Origin: Pseudoduganella lutea
GTDB lineage: Bacteria; Pseudomonadota; Gammaproteobacteria; Burkholderiales; Burkholderiaceae_D
Direction: 5' to 3'
NCBI RefSeq assembly: GCF_004209755.1
Contig: NZ_CP035913.1
Coordinates: 6,200,001 to 6,264,000, forward strand
DNA: 64,000 nt
Shown here one piece after another: positions 9,032 through 19,121 of the stretch. Made by a program: the position numbers and the translations under genes. The notes beneath the pieces were generated by a model. It was not told the DNA's origin, made no database searches, and saw only the letters and a list, made by a program, of their open reading frames with translations. Each line of letters opens with the position of its first letter. Position 1 is the stretch's first letter.

Positions 9032-10483
9032 ATGACGGAAATTTCGGCCAGCGCCGCCAGCGGCGCAGGAGCAGTATCATCGGGCAGGGCGGCGCCGCGC
9101 GGCGGTGCCGCGGAGGGCAGCGTGGAGGAAATCCGGGAAGGGGAAACGGCGGCGGGCGGGCCAGCGACCGCGCCGGTCGACGAACGTCTGCCGCTCGGCA
9201 AGCTGTTCGTGTTCGGCCTGCAGCACGTGCTGGTGATGGCCGCGGCGCCGATCGCCTCGGTCTTCATGATGGCCAAGGCGCTGGGGTTCGCACCCGACCT
9301 GACCATCAACCTGCTGAGTGCCACCTTCATCCTGTGCGGCCTGGGCACGCTGCTCCAGTCGCTGGGGCCGCGCGGCGTCGGTGCGCGGCTGCCGTTCGTC
9401 ATGCTGCCCGGGGGCGCCCCCATCGTGCTGTTCATCCTCATCGCCCAGCAGACGGACCTGCAGACGGCCGCCGGCGCCGTGCTGCTGACGGGGGCAGCCT
9501 ACTTCGTCTTCCTGCCGCTGTTCCGGTGCTGCCTGCGCTTCTTTCCCGCACTGGTCGTCGGCACGATGCTGCTGCTCGTATCGATCAATCTCATCAAGGT
9601 ATCCGGGCTGCTGATCACGGGCAGCCCCGGCACGCCCGGTTTCGCCCAGCCGCTGAACATCGTGCTGGCCTTCGCCACGATCCTGTTCACCGTGCTGTTC
9701 TCGCGCCTGCTCACCGGCCTGTGGCGCCAGCTGTCGATCCTGCTCGGCCTCGTGGCGGGCACCTTCGTGGCGTTTGCGCTGGGCGCCGTGCACAGCGCGC
9801 CGATCCCGCTCTGGCCACTGGTGAGCGTGCCGTCGTTCCTGCCCTTCGGCGTGCCCAAGTTCGACGTCGTTGCCGCGCTGCCGCTGATCATCTTCTCCGT
9901 CATCTCGATGGTCGAAGCGACGGGCCAGACGGTCGCCATCAGCGAGACCGTGGGCAAGGAAATCGACCAGAAGCGCGACGTGCCGAAGACGATCCGGGGC
10001 GATGCCGTCATGTCGCTGCTCGGCGGCCTGTTCGGCACCTCGCTGATCGTCACCAGCGGTGAAAACATCGGCGTCGTGCGCGCCACCGGCGTGCGCTCGC
10101 GCTTCGTGACCGTGTGTTCCGGCCTGATCCTCGTGGTGTTCGGCCTGCTCGCGCCGCTGACGAAAGTGGTGAGCCTCGTACCGGAAGCGGTGGTCGGCGG
10201 GACCGGCGTCATCGTCTTCGCCATCGTCGGCGTGATGGGCATCGACATGCTGCGCCGCGCCGACCTGCGCAACCACGCCAATATGTACATCCTCGCCGTC
10301 GCGCTGTGCGTCGGCCTGCTGCCGATCGTCATCCCCGGCATGTACAGCAACTTCCCGCCGAACGTGCGCATGTTGCTTGGCAATGGCGTGGCGATGGGCG
10401 CGATCACCGCCGCGCTGCTGAACTACTTCTTCTTCCACCTCGGCCGGAAGGGCGCCACGGACGCGCCGGCCGATCCGCACTGA
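9032..10483 (+). CDS. NCS2/NAT family nucleobase permease
   Basis: 483 aa. The ATG at 9032 is chosen over that at 9020 because GGAGA at 9022-9026 is correctly spaced for it. Around 12-14 hydrophobic segments. The nucleobase-ascorbate transporter signature [QEP]-N-x-G-x4-T is present as ENIGVVRATG. Glu at the first signature position occurs in uracil-type members, whereas Gln is usual for xanthine/urate members, so substrate class is open. An N-terminal Gly/Ala-rich stretch of about 50 residues precedes the membrane part. The next gene is a deaminase-like amidohydrolase, so the operon likely imports and deaminates a nucleobase or a similar heterocycle. Confidence 0.92.
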   Translation: MTEISASAASGAGAVSSGRAAPRGGAAEGSVEEIREGETAAGGPATAPVDERLPLGKLFVFGLQHVLVMAAAPIASVFMMAKALGFAPDLTINLLSATFILCGLGTLLQSLGPRGVGARLPFVMLPGGAPIVLFILIAQQTDLQTAAGAVLLTGAAYFVFLPLFRCCLRFFPALVVGTMLLLVSINLIKVSGLLITGSPGTPGFAQPLNIVLAFATILFTVLFSRLLTGLWRQLSILLGLVAGTFVAFALGAVHSAPIPLWPLVSVPSFLPFGVPKFDVVAALPLIIFSVISMVEATGQTVAISETVGKEIDQKRDVPKTIRGDAVMSLLGGLFGTSLIVTSGENIGVVRATGVRSRFVTVCSGLILVVFGLLAPLTKVVSLVPEAVVGGTGVIVFAIVGVMGIDMLRRADLRNHANMYILAVALCVGLLPIVIPGMYSNFPPNVRMLLGNGVAMGAITAALLNYFFFHLGRKGATDAPADPH

Positions 10484-10566
10484 CATTCACCAACCTGTAC
10501 CACCACGAGGCCACCGCCATCCCGCCGGGCGGGAGGGCAGGTCGCGTTCATCGACAAAGGACCACC

Positions 10567-11982
10567 ATGACACCGCGCTTGACTGCAAGACAATTCGACC
10601 ATGCCGAGCAACTGCTGCTGCCCGAATGGGTGATGCTCAGGGACGGCCCCGTGCGCGGCTACGGCGTGCTGCTCGGCGGCGGCAAGTTCCGCGACGTCGC
10701 GCCCGTCGCCGTACTGCTCGACCGCCATCCGGGCATTCCGGTGCACAGCTTGCCGCGCACGCTGCTGATGCCCGGCTTCATCGATACGCACCACCACGTG
10801 ACCCAGTCGTTCGGCAAGTCGCTCGTGTTCGGCGAACCATCGGAAATCTTCCGCCGCGTGTGGGTGCCGCTGGAAGGCTGCCTGACGAGCGAACACCTGT
10901 ACATGGCCACGAAACTGTCGGCGCTGGAAGCGTTGCGGGGCGGCTTCACGACCGTGTGCGACGCGGGTACCCGTGCCGGCGGCACGCTCGACGCCGTGAC
11001 GGGTGCGCTGGCCGACACGGGCATCCGCTCCGTGGTCGGGCTGATCTGCAACGACGCGGGCGGATCGGCCGGGGCGCCATCCTTCACGGAGATCCAGCGC
11101 CGCGCCGAAGCGCATATCGAGCGCTGGGGCGGCAACCGCCTGCTGCAGCCTTCGCTGGCGATCTCGATCCCCGAGGCGGCCACCGACCGCATGCTGAAAT
11201 GGGTGGCCGACGTGTGCGACGAATCCGGGTGCATGTTCCAGACCCACGTGAACGAGCACCTGGCCTCGGTCGAGCGTTCGATCGAACAGCGGCGGCGGCG
11301 GCCGATCGAGCACCTGCACCACCTGGGCGCGCTGAATCCCTGCACCCTGCTGGCCCATGCCACGCTGGTGACACCGGAAGAGATCGCGATGCTGCGCGAT
11401 AGCGGGGCGGCGGTCAGCTACAACCCGGTGGCCAGCGCGTGGAAGGGCAATGCGGTCGCGCCGGCGCACCTGATGGCGACGCTGGGCATCCGCATCGGGC
11501 TGGGCACCGACGGCACGCGCGGCGACGGGTTCCGCCTGCTCGACCATGCCGAGGCAGCGCAACGCTACGCCTTCGGCCTGGCCGTCGGCGATTCGTCGTG
11601 CGGTGCCGGCTGGCGCTGGTTCGACCGCGCCACGCAGGGCGGGGCCGACGTGCTTGGCATGGGCGCCAGCACGGGCGAGATCGCCGCCGGCAAGGATGCC
11701 GATTTCCTGCTGCTCGACCTCGACGTGCCGGAGATGACGCCGTCGTGGGACCTGACCTGGGAACTGGTGCGTCTTGCCAACCGCAGCCAGGTCATGGCGG
11801 TGTTCGTGGCCGGCAAGCTGCGCCTGCTCGACGGCTGGCCGGTCGACTGGGATGGCCGCGCCCTCGTGGCGGACGTGGCGGCAATGGCCAGCGCTGTCGT
11901 GGACGAAGCCCCCATCGTCAAGCTGCATGGCCTGAGCCAGGCATGCCGCGCGGCCGCGCCGAATGCGGGGACGGCACGATGA
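10567..11982 (+). CDS. Amidohydrolase, 8-oxoguanine deaminase / chlorohydrolase-like
   Basis: 471 aa, the usual length for the ATZ/TRZ-SsnA subgroup. Metal-dependent amidohydrolase landmarks are all there: HxH in FIDTHHHVTQ, HVNEH, LLAHATLV, and the Asp of GLGTDGTRGD. The ATG at 10567 has AAAGGA upstream. Family chemistry: hydrolytic deamination of a purine-like or triazine-like ring in the cytoplasm. It follows a nucleobase permease by 83 bp and overlaps the TSUP gene by 4 bp (ATGA), so the three are one operon. Exact substrate is uncertain: guanine derivatives and hydroxy-triazines are both plausible. Confidence 0.88.
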   Translation: MTPRLTARQFDHAEQLLLPEWVMLRDGPVRGYGVLLGGGKFRDVAPVAVLLDRHPGIPVHSLPRTLLMPGFIDTHHHVTQSFGKSLVFGEPSEIFRRVWVPLEGCLTSEHLYMATKLSALEALRGGFTTVCDAGTRAGGTLDAVTGALADTGIRSVVGLICNDAGGSAGAPSFTEIQRRAEAHIERWGGNRLLQPSLAISIPEAATDRMLKWVADVCDESGCMFQTHVNEHLASVERSIEQRRRRPIEHLHHLGALNPCTLLAHATLVTPEEIAMLRDSGAAVSYNPVASAWKGNAVAPAHLMATLGIRIGLGTDGTRGDGFRLLDHAEAAQRYAFGLAVGDSSCGAGWRWFDRATQGGADVLGMGASTGEIAAGKDADFLLLDLDVPEMTPSWDLTWELVRLANRSQVMAVFVAGKLRLLDGWPVDWDGRALVADVAAMASAVVDEAPIVKLHGLSQACRAAAPNAGTAR

Positions 11983-12689
11983 GCACGGACATCCTCGTCT
12001 GGATCGGCCTAGCCGTGTTTGCCGGCACGTTCATCCAGGGCTCCACCGGCATGGGGTTCGCGCTCATCGTCGCGCCCGTGCTGGGCTTCCTGAAGCCCGA
12101 ACTGCTGCCGGGCGGGCTGCTGCTGATGATGCTGCCCCTGAACGCCTACGTGGCGTGGCGCGAATGGCGCTCGCTCGACCGGCGCGGCGTGGCATGGATC
12201 ACGGGCGGCCGTGCAGCCGGCACCTTCGGCGGGCTCGCCGTGCTGCTGGCATTGCCGCCTTCCGCGCTGAACATCATGATCGGCGCGACGACGATCCTGG
12301 CCGCCGTCGCCACGCTGGCGATGCCATCGTTCGCGCCGAAGAAAAGCGCCTTCCTGTCGGCGGGCGTGTTTACCGGCATCACGGAAACGGCAACCGGCAT
12401 CGGCGGACCGCCGCTGGCGCTGGTCTACCAGCACATGCCGGCGGCAACGTTGCGATCATCGGTGGCGCTGTGCTTCCTGCTGGGCGAAATCATCTCGATC
12501 GTGGTGCTGGCCATCAGCGGGCGCATCGACAGTAGCACGTTCGGCACGGTGGCCTGGGCGCTGCCGGCGATCGTGGTCGGCCTGGTCGCCAGCCAGGCCG
12601 TCTACCACCGGGTCAACGCCCGCTTCCTGCGCATCGCCGTGCTGGCCTTCGCCATCGTGTCCGGTGTGTTCATCCTCGTCCACCACTGA
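11979..12689 (+). CDS. TSUP family transporter (TauE/SafE-like)
   Basis: 236 aa with seven or eight hydrophobic helices. The N-terminal GTFIQGSTGMGFALIVAPVL and the repeated ETATGIGGPPLALV are typical of the sulfite exporter TauE/SafE family. The start codon overlaps the stop of the amidohydrolase (ATGA at 11979-11982), showing translational coupling. TSUP proteins move small organic or sulfur anions. Here it may export or import an anionic product of the amidohydrolase pathway; this is inferred only from context. Confidence 0.9.
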   Translation: MSTDILVWIGLAVFAGTFIQGSTGMGFALIVAPVLGFLKPELLPGGLLLMMLPLNAYVAWREWRSLDRRGVAWITGGRAAGTFGGLAVLLALPPSALNIMIGATTILAAVATLAMPSFAPKKSAFLSAGVFTGITETATGIGGPPLALVYQHMPAATLRSSVALCFLLGEIISIVVLAISGRIDSSTFGTVAWALPAIVVGLVASQAVYHRVNARFLRIAVLAFAIVSGVFILVHH

Positions 12690-12717
12690 TCCGTCATCAC
12701 CCGCACCCGGAGACTTT

Positions 12718-13824
12718 ATGTTCCAGATTGACCGCACCATAAGAAAATACGGGAATTTCGCATCATTGAAATTCGCCGCCACCGCCGCCATGCTGGCGGC
12801 GGCGTGCAGCAACGCCCACGCCCAGCCCACGCTGCGGCTGACGGGCCTGATCGACAGCTACGTGGGCAGGAACCAGCTCAGTGGCATGTCGTCGGCGGTG
12901 GCCAGCGTGGGCGCTGGCGGCATGTCGACGTCATGGTTCGGCGTGACCGGCACCGAAGACCTGGGCGACGGCTTGCAGGCGGAGTTCGCGCTGACGTCGT
13001 TCTTCAAGCCCGATACGGGCGCGCAGGGCCGCTTTCCGACCGATACCTTCTTTTCGCGCGATGCCAACATCGGCCTGAAGGGGCGCTACGGCGCGGTCCA
13101 CATCGGCGCCTACACGAGCCCGAACTTCTTTCCCACCGTGCGCTTCAACCCGTTCGGCAACTCCACCGTGGTATCGCCGCTGCTGCTGCATTCCTATGTG
13201 CAGACCAACGGCGATCGCGCCACCTGGCGCAATTCGATTGCCGGCGACACCGGCTGGAGCAACCAGGTGTCGTACACCACGCCCGAGATCGACGGCTTCA
13301 CGCTGGACCTGCACTACCAGTTCGGCGAGGTTGCCGGGCATTCGGGCAAGCGCAACGTGGGGGCGCGCGGATCGTACACGCGCGGGCGCCTTGCGATGGC
13401 CGCCTACGTGCAGCGCGTGGCCATCAACAATCCGCTCGATGCAGGCCTGCCGCGCTCGGCGCTCAACGCGCCCGGATCGCCGTCGCGCCAACTGGCGTGG
13501 TTCGTCGGCGCCATCGGCGATGCCGGATTCGCGAAGCTGTTTGGCACGTTCCAGCGCGCCAGCAGCGATGCCGACGTGCGCGACCGCACGTTCCAGCTGG
13601 GGGCGAACGTGCCGGCCGGCGGCGGAGCGTTTCTCGTCTCGTGGGCGAACACGCGGCGCAGCGGCCCGCTCGACGTCCCAGCGCTGGCGCGCAATACCGT
13701 GTCGGCGGGCTACGACCACTACCTGTCGAAGCGCACCGACCTGTATGCCGTGGTCATGGCGGACCGGATCACGGGGCAGGAGCGCGCGCACACCGCGGTC
13801 GCCGGCATCAGGCACCGGTTCTGA
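12718..13824 (+). CDS. Gram-negative general porin
   Basis: 368 aa. A signal peptide runs to AHA (about residue 36) before QPTLRLTGLIDSYVG, the typical first beta strand of Burkholderiales 16-strand porins. GNASWFGVTG-like and RNANIGLKG-like stretches and the final AGIRHRF with terminal Phe (BAM signal) fit the OmpC/porin_4 family. It follows the TSUP gene by 28 bp with GGAGAC before the ATG, so it probably ends the same operon and provides outer-membrane entry for the substrate. The 3' end overlaps the convergent kinase by 17 bp. Confidence 0.92.
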   Translation: MFQIDRTIRKYGNFASLKFAATAAMLAAACSNAHAQPTLRLTGLIDSYVGRNQLSGMSSAVASVGAGGMSTSWFGVTGTEDLGDGLQAEFALTSFFKPDTGAQGRFPTDTFFSRDANIGLKGRYGAVHIGAYTSPNFFPTVRFNPFGNSTVVSPLLLHSYVQTNGDRATWRNSIAGDTGWSNQVSYTTPEIDGFTLDLHYQFGEVAGHSGKRNVGARGSYTRGRLAMAAYVQRVAINNPLDAGLPRSALNAPGSPSRQLAWFVGAIGDAGFAKLFGTFQRASSDADVRDRTFQLGANVPAGGGAFLVSWANTRRSGPLDVPALARNTVSAGYDHYLSKRTDLYAVVMADRITGQERAHTAVAGIRHRF

Positions 13825-16800
13825 GGGCATCCCCGACCAGGCCACTGTCACTGGCACCATCCTGGGCGGCATAGGCCTGCCCGCCGGGCACGACGAGCGT
13901 GACGCACGTGCCCCGTTCGCTGCTGTCGAAGTGCAGCCGGGCACCGATCTGCGCGGCGCGTTCGCGCATGCCGGGCAGGCCGAAGTGGCCGGCCTTGCCG
14001 CCGGCGAAAGCGCCCAGGCCCTTGCCCTCGTCGCTGACCGTCAACGTGAAGGCACGCGCGCTGGCAACGGCAAGCAGCGTGACGGGGCCGGACGTGTGCC
14101 GCAACGCGTTGTTCAGCGCTTCGCGGGCGATCGCGTAGACGTCGCGCCGCAGCTTGGGCTGCAAGCGCGCCACCGCCTCGGGCGTGACCAGGCGGATACG
14201 CGCGGCGCCGCGGGGCGCCGTCAGGGCCACGTCGCGCAGCAGCGCCTCCCAGAATTCGCCGTCCGTGGCAAACTCGCCGCGCAAGCCGCGCACCTCGTCG
14301 CGGCCTTCGACCAGCACGTGTTCGGCCCGGTCCAGCACACGTTCGAACTCGGCCCGCACCGCGCTGTCGGCCGGCAGTTTCATCATCACCGCATGCATGC
14401 TGAGCATCATGCCCTGCACGCTTTGCAGGAAGGTGTCGTGCAACGAGCGGGCGATCGACTCGCGCTCGCGCACGCGCACCAGCAGCTGTTCCTCGATACG
14501 GGCGGCCATGCGGCGCGTACGCAGCCGGTAAGCGAGCGCTATCACAAGCAGGACGGCAAGTGCGGCGCCGCCGCGGAACCACCATGTCTGCGTGAAACGC
14601 GGCGCGATGTGAAAGCGCAGTGTCGTGATGCGGCTGGCGGTACCGCGTTCGTCGAAGGCCATGACATCGAACGCATGGTCGCCGGGGCCGAGGCGCTGGA
14701 AGAACGCCGTGCGGCGCGTGCCGGCATCCTGCCACGCTTCGCTGCCGGCCATCCGATAGCGGAAGGTGACACGCTGCGGCGTGCGCAGGCTTGGCACCGT
14801 GTAGTCGACCTGCACATCCTCGGTGCCTTCGGGAAGCTGCACCGGCATGGCCGCGCGATGGCGCTTGCCGCCGGCCGTCACCGACAGCACTTCCACGTCC
14901 GGCATGGCGGCGTCCGGCGGGAGCTTGCCGGGATCGACCCAGGCGAGCCCGCGTTCGCCGGTGAACCACAGCCTGCCATCGGGCGCGGCGAAAGCCGTGT
15001 TGGTGAAGTGCGAGGTTTCGCCGCCGCCCACGTAGCCCTCGAACGAATCGAACAGCGTGCCCCGCAATGCCACGCGCGGGTCGCTGGCGGTGCGCGCCCA
15101 GTCCGCCGCCTGCACGCGGAAGATGCCCCGTTCGGCATTGAGCCAGCGGGTGCGGCCGGGGCCTTCGACGATGCCGTTGACGACACCCAGGCCGCCCGGC
15201 ACATCGGCACGCAGCGGATGGAAGCGGCCGCCGGCCAGGATCTGCGTGCCTTCCGCCCCGACACCAGCAGCGGGGCTCCCGGCCAGATGAACATGAATTT
15301 GCCGACGCCGATGCCATCGGTGCCATCGTAGTCGAGCGTGCCCGCGCCATCGACGATGCGCAGGCGGTTGCCGGGCAGGCCCAGATAGCTGCGGCCGGCG
15401 GCATCGGCCGCGACGACCGCCGGATTCGCGTCGACGTCCGCCGATGGGGCGGTCCAGCGCCCGCCCCGGTAGTGCCAGGGACCCGACCGCGCGGTCCATA
15501 GCCAGAACTCGCCGATGCCGGCCACCATTTTCGTGATGCGCAGGTTGTCGGATGCGGCGAGGTCCGGCGGCAGGCCGAAGCGCTGCACGCCATTCCTGCC
15601 ATGCAGCGCGATGCCACGTTCGCCGGCCAGTACCAGGGTGCCATCCGGTGCACGGTCGAGCGCGCGCGCGGCAAGCGGGTCGGGCAGCGTTTCGACCTTG
15701 CCGCCGGCGATGCGCGAGAGGCCTGCCGTATCGTCGAACCGGCGTACCTGCACCGTGAGGATGCCGCCATCGAGCGCCGGCGCCGCCTGCGATTTGCCGC
15801 GGTCGAACAGCTCGGGCACCATGTGGACCGGCTGGTCGCGCAGCCGTTCCAGGCCCGATGGTGTGCCGATCCAGATGCTGCCATCGCGGCCTTCCATCAT
15901 CGACACCACGGTCAGGCTGGTCATCTGCCATGGCTCGTCGAACCGCTCGGCGGCATCGACCGGCGTGAACGCCGCGCCATGCCGCCAGTGCGCCGGGCGC
16001 AGCACGCATACGCCGACCGGGCAGTTGCCGGACCACAGGTTGCCGTCGCGGTCGAACACCGACTGGAACGAGCTGCCGCGGCCGGTCGGCGACAGCACCC
16101 GGCGCGCCGACGGCGACGCCACGCGCGCGAACGCCTTGCCCTGCACCAGCCAGATGCCGCCATCGCCGGCTTCGATCACCATTGCATTCGCGTTGGCGGC
16201 GCGCACGCGTTCGAACGCCTTGCCGCCGGGCGTCATCACGTACAGCGACTGACCATCGACCGCCCACAGCCGGCCGGCGCCGTCGGCCAGTGCGTATTCG
16301 GCGCGGGCATTTGGATAGCCCAGTTCCGTGCCTACCCGCTCGGCCTTGCCGCCCGCCAGGCGGAACAGGCCGCGCCCCGTGGCCGCCCAGGCCACGCCGT
16401 CGCCGTCTTCGGCGATCGCGTACACGGCGCCCGTTTGTGCCGGCAACAGCAGGTGGCGATAACGGCCGCCGCGCAGCACAGTCACGCCGCCGCGGCCATG
16501 GCCGATCCACAGGGCGCCGTCGCGCGCCGGGCGCAGCACGGTGATGCCGGGGTTCTGCAGCTTGCTGCCATCCACGGTTTCATGCGGGTGGAAGCGCACG
16601 CCATCGAAGCGGAACAGGCCGGCCTGGCGGCCGGCGACCCACAGCCAGCCATCGGCCGTCTGCGCCAGCGTATCGATGAAGCGGGGCGCGCCTTCCGCTT
16701 CGCCCCACCGGTCGTGGCGGTAGCCATCGAGCGGAATGGCGGGATCGAGCGCGTGTACGGGTGGCCCGCTTGCGCACAGCACCGCCAGCAGGCAGGAATG

Positions 16801-16833
16801 GAGGAGCGCCCGAAGACGGTGGGTGGGTAACAT
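13808..16833 (-). pseudogene. Propeller-type sensor histidine kinase, split by a frameshift
   Basis: Two adjoining frames together encode one protein of about 1008 aa. It has a signal peptide (MLPTHRLRALLHSCLLAVL...), a Reg_prop beta-propeller starting at YRHDRWGEAEGAPRF, a Y_Y_Y domain, one TM helix (WWFRGGAALAVLLVIALAYRL), HisKA_3 (IARSLHDTFLQS) and HATPase_c (ALNNALRHTS, FGLPGMRERA). The frame changes at the CCCC run 15256-15259. One extra C there would restore VSGAEGTQI across the joint. It is thus either a sequencing error or a recent inactivating deletion. NarL-type kinases normally have a LuxR response regulator; none is adjacent. Start 16833 is chosen for the signal peptide; no Shine-Dalgarno is seen. 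Confidence 0.82.
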
Positions 16834-16914
16834 GTTGCAATTGTCGTATGGGAACGAAGCGGCGTCCAGTCCGGCCGGGGGCAGCGGGCCCCAGTCAACG
16901 GCCGGCGTCATCAT

Positions 16915-16945
16915 GTTGTCATAGAAGTAGTTTAAGTTTGACAAC
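16915..16945. promoter_or_regulatory. Inverted repeat between kinase and PEP-CTERM gene
   Basis: GTTGTCA (16915-16921) and TGACAAC (16939-16945) are perfect 7-bp arms 17 bp apart in the short divergent promoter region. It could be an operator shared by both genes. TTGTCA with TATGAC on the minus strand would also serve as a weak promoter for the kinase. Confidence 0.4.
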
Positions 16946-16969
16946 TATCTTTTCTTTCGGAGTTACCCG

Positions 16970-18946
16970 ATGTCCCTGCCACGTTCCCCGATCCTGTGCC
17001 GCCGTACCGGCCTGCCGTTCAACACGCTGGTGCTGGCCGTGGCACTTGCCGGCCCGGCGCTGGCGCATGCCGCGTCGTTCAATATCGCGACCGGCACGAC
17101 CACCACGGCGCAGAACCTTGGCACTGGCCAGGCGGGCAACGTGGCCGCCGGCGCGACGCTGGCCGTCGGCGGTTCGGCGGTCGCCGTGGCGGTCACGGGC
17201 GACAACGTCACATTGAACAACCAGGGCACGATCACGCAGTCGGGCGGCGGCCGCGCGATCCGCGCCAACGGCGCCGTGCAGCAGTTCGTCATCACCAATG
17301 GCAGCCTCACGAACGGCGCGGCACTGATCCGCACTGCGGATGCCGACGTGATCCAGATGAACAGCCCCGCGTCCAGCGTCACGCTGGAAAACTATGGCTC
17401 GCTGGTTTCGCTGAATGCCTCGGCCGGCGGTGCGCAGGCTGTCGACTTCAGCGCGGTGACCGGTGCGAACACCATCAACAACCACGCGGGCGGCCTGCTG
17501 CTGGCCACCGAGGCCGATGCCGTGCGGCCGGGCGAGCGCGGTGTCGTCTTCAACGCCGGCACGATCCGCTCGGTGACGGCGACCGGCAGCAGCAGCGACG
17601 GCATCGACGGCCAGGAAAACAGCGGCATCCGCATCACGAACGCGGCGACCGGCCTGGTGGACGCCGCCCGGCACGGCATCACGTTCGAACAGAAGAACGC
17701 GAACACGACGTCGACGCTGGACCTGACGAACCTCGCCGGCGGCATCGTGCGCGGCAACGACGGCTCGGGCATCAATGTCGACGGCTTCAATGGCCGGCAG
17801 GTGGTACTCGTCGTCAATGGCGGCCTGATCTCCGGCAATGGCGTGACGGGCGATGGCGACGGCGTCGACGTGGATGGCCTCGTGAACATCATGAACACGG
17901 GCGTGATCCGCTCGCTGAACGCGGTCGAGGCGGGCGGCCTGGCGTTCAGCGAAGGCATCTCGGCCGGCGGCGGCACGATCGTCAACAGCGGCACGATCGA
18001 GGGACTGGTCGCGGCGGGCAATACGCAGGCGGTGGGCCGCGGCATCACCTTGGCCGGCAACGACATCGAAACCGGTCCGCTGGCCGGCACCCGCGAGGGC
18101 CTGTACGGCAATGCGGCGATCGTCAATCTCGGCGGCGGCATCATCCACGGCCAGGGCGACTCCGCGATCGCCGTCACCGGCGGCACGGCCAGCGGCTACA
18201 AGGTCAGTGTCGACAACCACGTGGGCGCCACCATCCGCGGCGGCGGCACCACCGCGGCCGCGATCCGCACCAATGCCGACGACGCCACCATCACCAACGC
18301 CGGCACGATCGACGGCAGCAGCAGCGGCAAGGCGATCGCCTTCGGCGGCGGCAACGATACGCTCGTAATCAATGGCGGCGGTGCCGCGGTGCTGGGGACC
18401 ATCGATGGCGGCGCGGGCACCAACAGGCTCGTCATCGAAGCGGGCGCCGGCGGCAGCTTTGCCTATGCGGGGGCGATCACGAATTTCGCGAGCGTGGAAC
18501 TCAGGAGCGGCGCGCTGGCGCTGCAGGGCGCCGACGTCGTCGCCGCCGGCAGCGCACTGGTGCTGGCCGGTGGCACGCTGGACCTGACGGCCGCGGCGTC
18601 GCAGACCTTCGCCAGCCTGGCGCTGGCCGACAGCTCGGCCATCGTGCTGGGCGACACCGTGCTGACCTTCAATGGCCTGGGCACGATCGCGGTGGGCGAA
18701 ACGCTGGCGCTGACGCAGGCGGGCGGCAGCTTCACGCTGCGCTTCCTCGGCGACTATGCGGGCAACGCGGCGTTCTCGCAGCTGATGGACGCGACGACGA
18801 TCGGCAGCCAGGCCGTCACTTACAGCTTCGACGGCACGTATACGAACGTGAGCGCGGTGCCGGAGCCGGCCACCATCGGCATGCTGCTTGGCGGGCTGGG
18901 GATCGTGGCCCTGGCGGCGCGGCGGCGCAAGGCCGCAACGGTGTAA
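16970..18946 (+). CDS. Large secreted beta-repeat protein with PEP-CTERM anchor
   Basis: 658 aa. N-terminal signal peptide to about residue 35 (LALAGPALAHAAS), then a long Gly/Asn/Thr-rich region with repeated GTIxxxxxxGGAI-like strands, as in beta-helix autotransporter passengers. One RTX-like GGGNDTLVINGG precedes the C-terminal part. The end, VPEPATIGMLLGGLGIVALA followed by ARRRKAATV, is a PEP-CTERM signal: the VPEP motif, a TM helix and a basic tail recognised by exosortase. No autotransporter barrel is present. CGGAG stands before the ATG. The likely role is an exported surface or matrix protein. The divergent histidine kinase next door may sense its environment. Confidence 0.88.
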   Translation: MSLPRSPILCRRTGLPFNTLVLAVALAGPALAHAASFNIATGTTTTAQNLGTGQAGNVAAGATLAVGGSAVAVAVTGDNVTLNNQGTITQSGGGRAIRANGAVQQFVITNGSLTNGAALIRTADADVIQMNSPASSVTLENYGSLVSLNASAGGAQAVDFSAVTGANTINNHAGGLLLATEADAVRPGERGVVFNAGTIRSVTATGSSSDGIDGQENSGIRITNAATGLVDAARHGITFEQKNANTTSTLDLTNLAGGIVRGNDGSGINVDGFNGRQVVLVVNGGLISGNGVTGDGDGVDVDGLVNIMNTGVIRSLNAVEAGGLAFSEGISAGGGTIVNSGTIEGLVAAGNTQAVGRGITLAGNDIETGPLAGTREGLYGNAAIVNLGGGIIHGQGDSAIAVTGGTASGYKVSVDNHVGATIRGGGTTAAAIRTNADDATITNAGTIDGSSSGKAIAFGGGNDTLVINGGGAAVLGTIDGGAGTNRLVIEAGAGGSFAYAGAITNFASVELRSGALALQGADVVAAGSALVLAGGTLDLTAAASQTFASLALADSSAIVLGDTVLTFNGLGTIAVGETLALTQAGGSFTLRFLGDYAGNAAFSQLMDATTIGSQAVTYSFDGTYTNVSAVPEPATIGMLLGGLGIVALAARRRKAATV

Positions 18947-18997
18947 GCCGGTTCAGTAGCCACCAGCATCAGATACTGCCAGCGGCGTTATCGCACT

Positions 18998-19121
18998 GGT
19001 GTCGGACACCGGCCTCTTGGTGTCGGACACCGGTTTTCGCATGATCTTGCCGACTCCGGCGTGGAGAACCGGTGTCCGACACATTTTCCGGATGAAGCGC
19101 CCGGAAAAAATGTCCGACACC
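18998..19121. repeat. Compound palindromic repeat, GGTGTCGGACACC type
   Basis: Four copies of the GTGTC[GC]GACAC core sit in 124 bp: 18998-19012, 19019-19033, 19069-19082 and 19111-19121. The last two belong to a 24-arm, 9-nt-loop, 24-arm structure (19068-19124) with TTTTCCGG/CCGGAAAA next to the loop. That is the same architecture as the element at 54094-54150. A REP-like extragenic element in the space between convergent genes. Confidence 0.7.

Noticed and set aside
16842..16944. Longer N-terminus for the propeller kinase starting from TTG at 16944 or ATG at 16914
   Set aside because: The signal peptide begins with MLPTHRLRALL at 16833; upstream residues would put 27-37 polar residues before it and overlap the divergent promoter palindrome.
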